The notes under the pieces were generated by a model. That model was not told the origin of the DNA. It saw only the letters and a program-made list of their open reading frames with translations, and ran no database searches. A stretch of DNA of 64,000 nucleotides. It comes from Streptomyces sp. CB02414. GTDB lineage: Bacteria; Actinomycetota; Actinomycetes; Streptomycetales; Streptomycetaceae. The translations under genes were made by a program, and so were the position numbers. Positions 63,129-64,000 of this stretch are shown piece after piece (position 1 is the first letter of the stretch; every line of letters starts with the position of its first letter). The stretch lies in contig NZ_LIPF01000014.1 in assembly GCF_001905385.1 (NCBI RefSeq), positions 1 to 64,000 on the forward strand. Direction: 5' to 3'.

Positions 63129-63177
63129 GTCAGCACGATAAGACGGACGGACGTGTGGGGCATTCGGAGCAATCCAT

Positions 63178-63253
63178 CTCATACGCCCAGGCCTCATACG
63201 CCCAGGCCTCAAACGTCCGGGCCTCAAACGTCCGGGGCCTCAGTCGTCCCGGC
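63178..63253. repeat. 15-bp tandem repeat between baeRF3 gene and hydrolase
   Basis: Units CTCATACGCCCAGGC (63178-63192, 63193-63207), CTCAAACGTCCGGGC (63208-63222), CTCAAACGTCCGGGG (63223-63237) and a diverged CTCAGTCGTCCCGGC (63239-63253). The last unit contains the stop codon of the hydrolase at 63240. Copy number may vary between strains. Confidence 0.8.
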
Positions 63254-64000
63254 CCTGGGAAGCCTCGCCGCCGCAGGAGCTGCCGTCGGGCGGCAGGGAG
63301 CCGTACAGCAGGAAGTCGTCGACCTTGCGGTGCACGCACTCGGAGGACGCGTAGCCCGTGTGCCCCTCGCCCTTGTTGTCGAGGACCACGGCCGAGGGCC
63401 CGAGCCGCTCGGCCGTCTCCTCGGTCCAGCGGTACGGCGTGGCCGGGTCGCCACGGGTGCCCACGAGGAGCATCTTCGCGGTGTCGAGGTCCTTCACGTC
63501 CTCACGGATGTAGTCGGTGCCCTTGGGGCGGCCGTGGCACATCAGTACCTGGGTGAGCCGGTACCGGCCGAAGACCGGCGACGCCTCCTCGTACCGGGCG
63601 CGCAGCCGGCCCAGCGACTCGGCGACCTGGCCGGCGGAGGGCCGGTCGGGGTCGTCCGCGCAGTTGATCGCCATCAGCGCGGCCGGCAGGTTGTCCATCG
63701 GGACGTCCTCCGGGTCGGTGAGGCCGGCACCCGCCTTCTCCCCGTTCCCGGCACGCGCCTGCGCACGGACCGGGAAGGTCACGCCGCCGGACACGAAACC
63801 CTGCAGGCCGCTGGTGTCGCCGCCCTCCATCAGCTGTGCGAGCGCCCGCTGAAGCGACGGCCACAGCTCCTTGCTGTAGAGGGCCTGGCCCATGGCGCCC
63901 ACCATGTCCTGACCCGAGAACGGCTCGCCGAACGCCGTCGGCACCGGGTCCGAGTCGAGCGACGCGATGACCTGCTCGACCAGGCGTCGGGCCCGCCGCG
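63240..64000 (-). CDS. TAP-like secreted alpha/beta-hydrolase, C-terminal part
   Basis: The C-terminal ~250 residues of a tripeptidyl-aminopeptidase-type (SCO-type) hydrolase; the 5' end lies beyond the window edge. In-frame codons continue upstream of the GTG at 63944 to the end of the window (RRARRLVEQVIASLDSDP), so 63944 is not the true start. The TAP-like C-terminal domain has MLLVGTRGDPATPYRW and catalytic His in GEGHTGYAS. Ser nucleophile and signal peptide are outside. It should be a secreted peptidase. The stop lies in the 15-bp repeat. Confidence 0.85.
   Translation of the reverse strand, partial: RRARRLVEQVIASLDSDPVPTAFGEPFSGQDMVGAMGQALYSKELWPSLQRALAQLMEGGDTSGLQGFVSGGVTFPVRAQARAGNGEKAGAGLTDPEDVPMDNLPAALMAINCADDPDRPSAGQVAESLGRLRARYEEASPVFGRYRLTQVLMCHGRPKGTDYIREDVKDLDTAKMLLVGTRGDPATPYRWTEETAERLGPSAVVLDNKGEGHTGYASSECVHRKVDDFLLYGSLPPDGSSCGGEASQGRDD

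Noticed and set aside
63130..63227. N-terminal extension of the baeRF3 protein through the 15-bp repeat
   Set aside because: It would encode repeated RPGRM-type peptides unlike the family; homology begins at the ATG at 63128.
63944..63944. GTG at 63944 as the true start of the TAP-like hydrolase
   Set aside because: The frame stays open with family-like residues to the window edge and the Ser-nucleophile half would be missing; the gene is truncated by the window.

Overview
The window is high-GC actinobacterial DNA and almost certainly comes from a Streptomyces chromosome. Supporting signs are strong G/C bias at third codon positions, GTG/TTG starts behind GGAGG-type ribosome sites, ATGA-coupled operons, many Tat/Sec/lipoprotein signal peptides, and Streptomyces-type families (DUF397, DUF3152, NsdA-like TPR regulator, Gly-rich hydrophobic membrane protein, multi-PAS SpoIIE-type phosphatases). 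I find no rRNA, tRNA, CRISPR array, prophage or intact insertion sequence. The gene mix looks like a variable, metabolically accessory chromosomal region.

Layout. 0-7 kb: a PAS-PAS-GAF-PP2C phosphatase, an exported protein, a FadH-type flavin/iron-sulphur reductase next to a PadR regulator and preceded by a very large palindrome, and a cell-surface protein. 7-11.4 kb: a FnIII lipoprotein divergent from a GH75 chitosanase around a DasR-like operator, then a PTS-type dihydroxyacetone kinase operon (dhaK-dhaL-dhaM). 11.6-17.8 kb: an MMPL exporter, a hydrophobic membrane protein and a two-component system in one direction. 17.9-18.6 kb: a mosaic pseudogene (TetR / flavin monooxygenase / TetR). 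18.6-26.4 kb: an amidase and an AztABCD-type zinc uptake locus with a Zur-box-like divergent promoter and two AztD-like proteins, then TerC and a tiny zinc-ribbon protein.

26.4-33.1 kb: a DUF3152 metalloprotease-like protein, an AfsQ/Cse-like two-component system with its own GerMN lipoprotein, and a 932-residue exported hydrolase. 33.2-39.9 kb: a CaiB-type CoA transferase, a partial second set of respiratory genes (ctaD, ctaF, qcrB, with antisense-overlapping 3' ends), ChaB/DUF-type small proteins and a copper-storage-like cysteine-rich protein. 39.9-47 kb: an MpaB-type oxygenase, a Ser/Thr kinase fused to nine TPR units repeated exactly every 126 bp, a phytoene-desaturase-like flavoprotein, a DUF2795 protein and a Tat-exported serine hydrolase.

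47-52.5 kb: an AhlM/aculeacin-acylase-type Ntn hydrolase divergent from an acyl-CoA synthetase around two operator-like dyads, which could be an amide-to-acyl-CoA salvage pair; then DUF397 and universal stress proteins. 52.5-64 kb: a 422-bp non-coding stretch with a direct repeat, a CGNR regulator, a hypothetical protein, a secreted peptidoglycan amidase (TTG start), a phosphotransferase divergent from an NsdA/NsdB-like regulator, a PAS protein with a degenerate SpoIIE domain, a Gfo/Idh/MocA oxidoreductase, a baeRF3-type protein, a 15-bp tandem repeat and a TAP-like hydrolase cut by the window edge.

Themes that connect genes: amino-sugar and cell-wall use (GH75, DasR-like site, serine hydrolase with MurR/RpiR-like sites, peptidoglycan amidase), metal homeostasis (Azt, TerC, Csp-like protein), and dense sensory regulation (two two-component systems, two SpoIIE-family proteins, STPK-TPR).
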